DNA from: DASQQQ01 sp036390995
Lineage (GTDB): Bacteria > Actinomycetota > UBA4738 > HRBIN12
NCBI GenBank assembly: GCA_036390995.1
Contig: DASWAT010000073.1
Span: 1-13,927 of the forward strand
Length of the DNA: 13,927 nucleotides
Direction of reading: 5' to 3'
In this document: piece by piece, positions 12,901 to 13,927 of the stretch
Layout: each line of letters starts with the position of its first letter
How positions within the stretch are numbered: position 1 is the stretch's first letter
The notes under the pieces: model-generated
What the model saw: only the letters and a program-made list of their open reading frames with translations
The model's database searches: none
Told to the model about the DNA's origin: nothing
Program-made: the position numbers and the translations under genes

Positions 12901-13593
12901 ATGAGCGCCCGGACGCTCGCGGAGATCGGGCGCGAGGTGGTGGGGTGCCGCCGGTGCCCTCGCCTGGTGGCCTGGCGGGAGCAGGCGGCGCGGGAGAAGG
13001 TGGCGCGCTTCGCCGACCACGTGTACTGGGGGAAGCCGGTGCCGGGGTTCGGGGATCGGCACGCTCGGGTGCTCGTGGTCGGGCTGGCGCCGGCTGCGCA
13101 CGGCGGCAACCGGACCGGCCGGATCTTCACCGGCGACCGCTCGGGGGACTTCCTGTTCGCCGCCCTGCACCGCGCCGGGTTCGCGAACCAACCGACCTCG
13201 GTGTCCCGCGACGACGGTTTGGAGCTGCGCGGTCTCTTCGTGACCGCCGTGAACAGGTGCGCACCGCCGGGGAATCGCCCCACGCCGCAGGAGCGGGACG
13301 CCTGCCTCCCGTACCTCGTACGCGAGATCGAAGCGCTCGGTGAGCTGCGCGTGATCTTGGCGCTGGGCGCGTTCGCGTGGGACGGGGCCCTGCGGGCGCT
13401 GGCCGAACTCGGGCACGCGGTGGGGCGGGATCATCGGTTCGGTCACGGTGCCGAAACGGCCGTCGGCCCGTACACGCTGGTCGGAGCCTTCCACCCCAGC
13501 CAGCAGAACACCTTCACCGGCAAGCTCACGGAGACCATGTTCGACGAGGTGGTCGCGCGGGCCCGCGCCCTCGCCGGAAGTCACCAGCGATAG
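12901..13593 (+). CDS. Family 5 uracil-DNA glycosylase (UDGb), [4Fe-4S]
   Basis: The enzyme excises uracil, and in this family also hypoxanthine and some other deaminated bases. The 230-residue protein has the diagnostic motif GLAPAAHGGNRTGRIFTGDR (61-80), with Ala where families 1 and 4 carry other catalytic residues, and the second motif FHPSQQNTFTGKLT (197-210). Cysteines C16 and C19 (GCRRCPR) with C120 (VNRC) and C135 (RDACLPYL) are spaced like the iron-sulfur ligands of thermophile and actinobacterial UDGs. Length fits the family. ATG 12901 has a strong ribosome-binding site and an identifiable -10 box. It is divergent from the amidase and convergent with the MgtC-like gene (13-nt gap). 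With nth in the same window there are two iron-sulfur base-excision enzymes, although in separate units. Confidence 0.93.
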   Translation: MSARTLAEIGREVVGCRRCPRLVAWREQAAREKVARFADHVYWGKPVPGFGDRHARVLVVGLAPAAHGGNRTGRIFTGDRSGDFLFAALHRAGFANQPTSVSRDDGLELRGLFVTAVNRCAPPGNRPTPQERDACLPYLVREIEALGELRVILALGAFAWDGALRALAELGHAVGRDHRFGHGAETAVGPYTLVGAFHPSQQNTFTGKLTETMFDEVVARARALAGSHQR

Positions 13594-13606
13594 GGGCCGG
13601 ACTCGG

Positions 13607-13927
13607 CTACCGGTCCCGCTCCTGGTCGCCGCGCTCCATACGCTCGTCCAGCCTGCGCAGGAGGGGCAGTCGGTTCGCCTCGAGGATCAGCACGACCAGG
13701 ATGGCCCCCATGGCGGCCGAGAGGTAGCTGCCGGAGCCCGCGAGGATCCCGATGGCGGCAGCGGCCCACGACGAGGCGGCTGTCGTGAGGCCGAGCACCT
13801 GCCGCCCGGCTTCCCGGAAGATGAGGCCGGCGCCCAGGAACCCCACACCGGTGATCACGCGGGCGATCACCTTCTCGGCCGAGGCAGGGAACTCCTCCAC
13901 GCCCACGGCGGTGACCGCCGCGGCTCC
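13607..13927 (-). CDS. MgtC/SapB-family membrane protein (5' end beyond the window)
   Basis: Only the C-terminal 106 residues are present; the reading frame stays open to the window edge. The core VIARVITGVGFLGAGLIFRE followed by GLTTAASSWAAAAIGILAGSG is the conserved MgtC/SapB signature, with transmembrane helices in GFLGAG, AASSWAAAAIGILAG and YLSAAMGAILVVLILEANRL. It ends in a charged cytosolic tail (RRLDERMERGDQERDR), so the larger C-terminal domain of Salmonella MgtC is missing, as in the short SapB-like members. The GTG at 13906 is most likely an internal valine, because homologous-looking residues continue upstream. Known members affect magnesium or acid stress and inhibit ATP synthase in some pathogens; the role here is not determined. 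Confidence 0.88.
   Translation of the reverse strand, partial: GAAAVTAVGVEEFPASAEKVIARVITGVGFLGAGLIFREAGRQVLGLTTAASSWAAAAIGILAGSGSYLSAAMGAILVVLILEANRLPLLRRLDERMERGDQERDR

Noticed and set aside
11642..12904. A 420-codon open frame antisense to the amidase.
   Set aside because: It mirrors the codon bias of the amidase gene, has no family-like segments and no ribosome-binding site.

Overview
The window is a very GC-rich chromosomal segment, most likely from a member of the Actinomycetota, possibly an uncultured or deep-branching one. The evidence is the strong G/C bias at codon third positions, frequent GTG starts, ATGA/GTGA start-stop overlaps, a SigR-like ECF sigma factor followed by an RsrA-like zinc anti-sigma factor, and an apparently leaderless nth gene. 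I see no rRNA, tRNA, CRISPR array, insertion sequence, phage gene or other sign of recent transfer. The lineage is an inference from gene content; no phylogenetic marker was tested.

Left block (248-4418). A stand-alone cyclic-nucleotide-binding-fold protein, an alpha/beta hydrolase and an unusual fusion lie head to tail on the plus strand. The fusion joins a hairpin resembling the C-terminus of cysteinyl-tRNA synthetase to a divergent GT2-type glycosyltransferase. They meet ftsH on the minus strand so tightly that the two stop codons share the tetranucleotide CTAG.

Central block (4419-5807). A divergent intergenic region separates ftsH from a thiol-stress type regulatory pair (sigR-like, rsrA-like; overlapping). 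A 63-residue zinc-finger-like protein with a strong ribosome-binding site follows, and then a 13-bp perfect hairpin terminator.

Right-central block (5835-11170). A long plus-strand run follows: a lone PAS domain, a PIG-L/LmbE deacetylase, a PLP-dependent group II decarboxylase and an S51 peptidase-like protein, linked by a 1-nt gap, an ATGA and a GTGA overlap. After a 52-nt gap with a second promoter come nth, a glycerophosphodiester phosphodiesterase and an unrecognised helical protein, the last two each joined to the gene before by GTGA overlap.

Right block (11195-13927). A large secreted PGRP-type N-acetylmuramoyl-L-alanine amidase is on the minus strand, divergent from a family-5 uracil-DNA glycosylase. 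The final gene, truncated by the window edge, is an MgtC/SapB-type membrane protein on the minus strand.

Taken together the region has a stress and maintenance flavour: thiol-responsive sigma/anti-sigma, membrane protease, two iron-sulfur base-excision glycosylases and a wall amidase. The points most worth a second look are the CysRS-tail/GT2 fusion with altered active-site motifs, the PAS/PIG-L/decarboxylase/S51 cassette with no obvious pathway, the small zinc protein beside the sigma pair, and the unrecognised gene coupled to the phosphodiesterase. I do not see a clear-cut new defence or mobile system.
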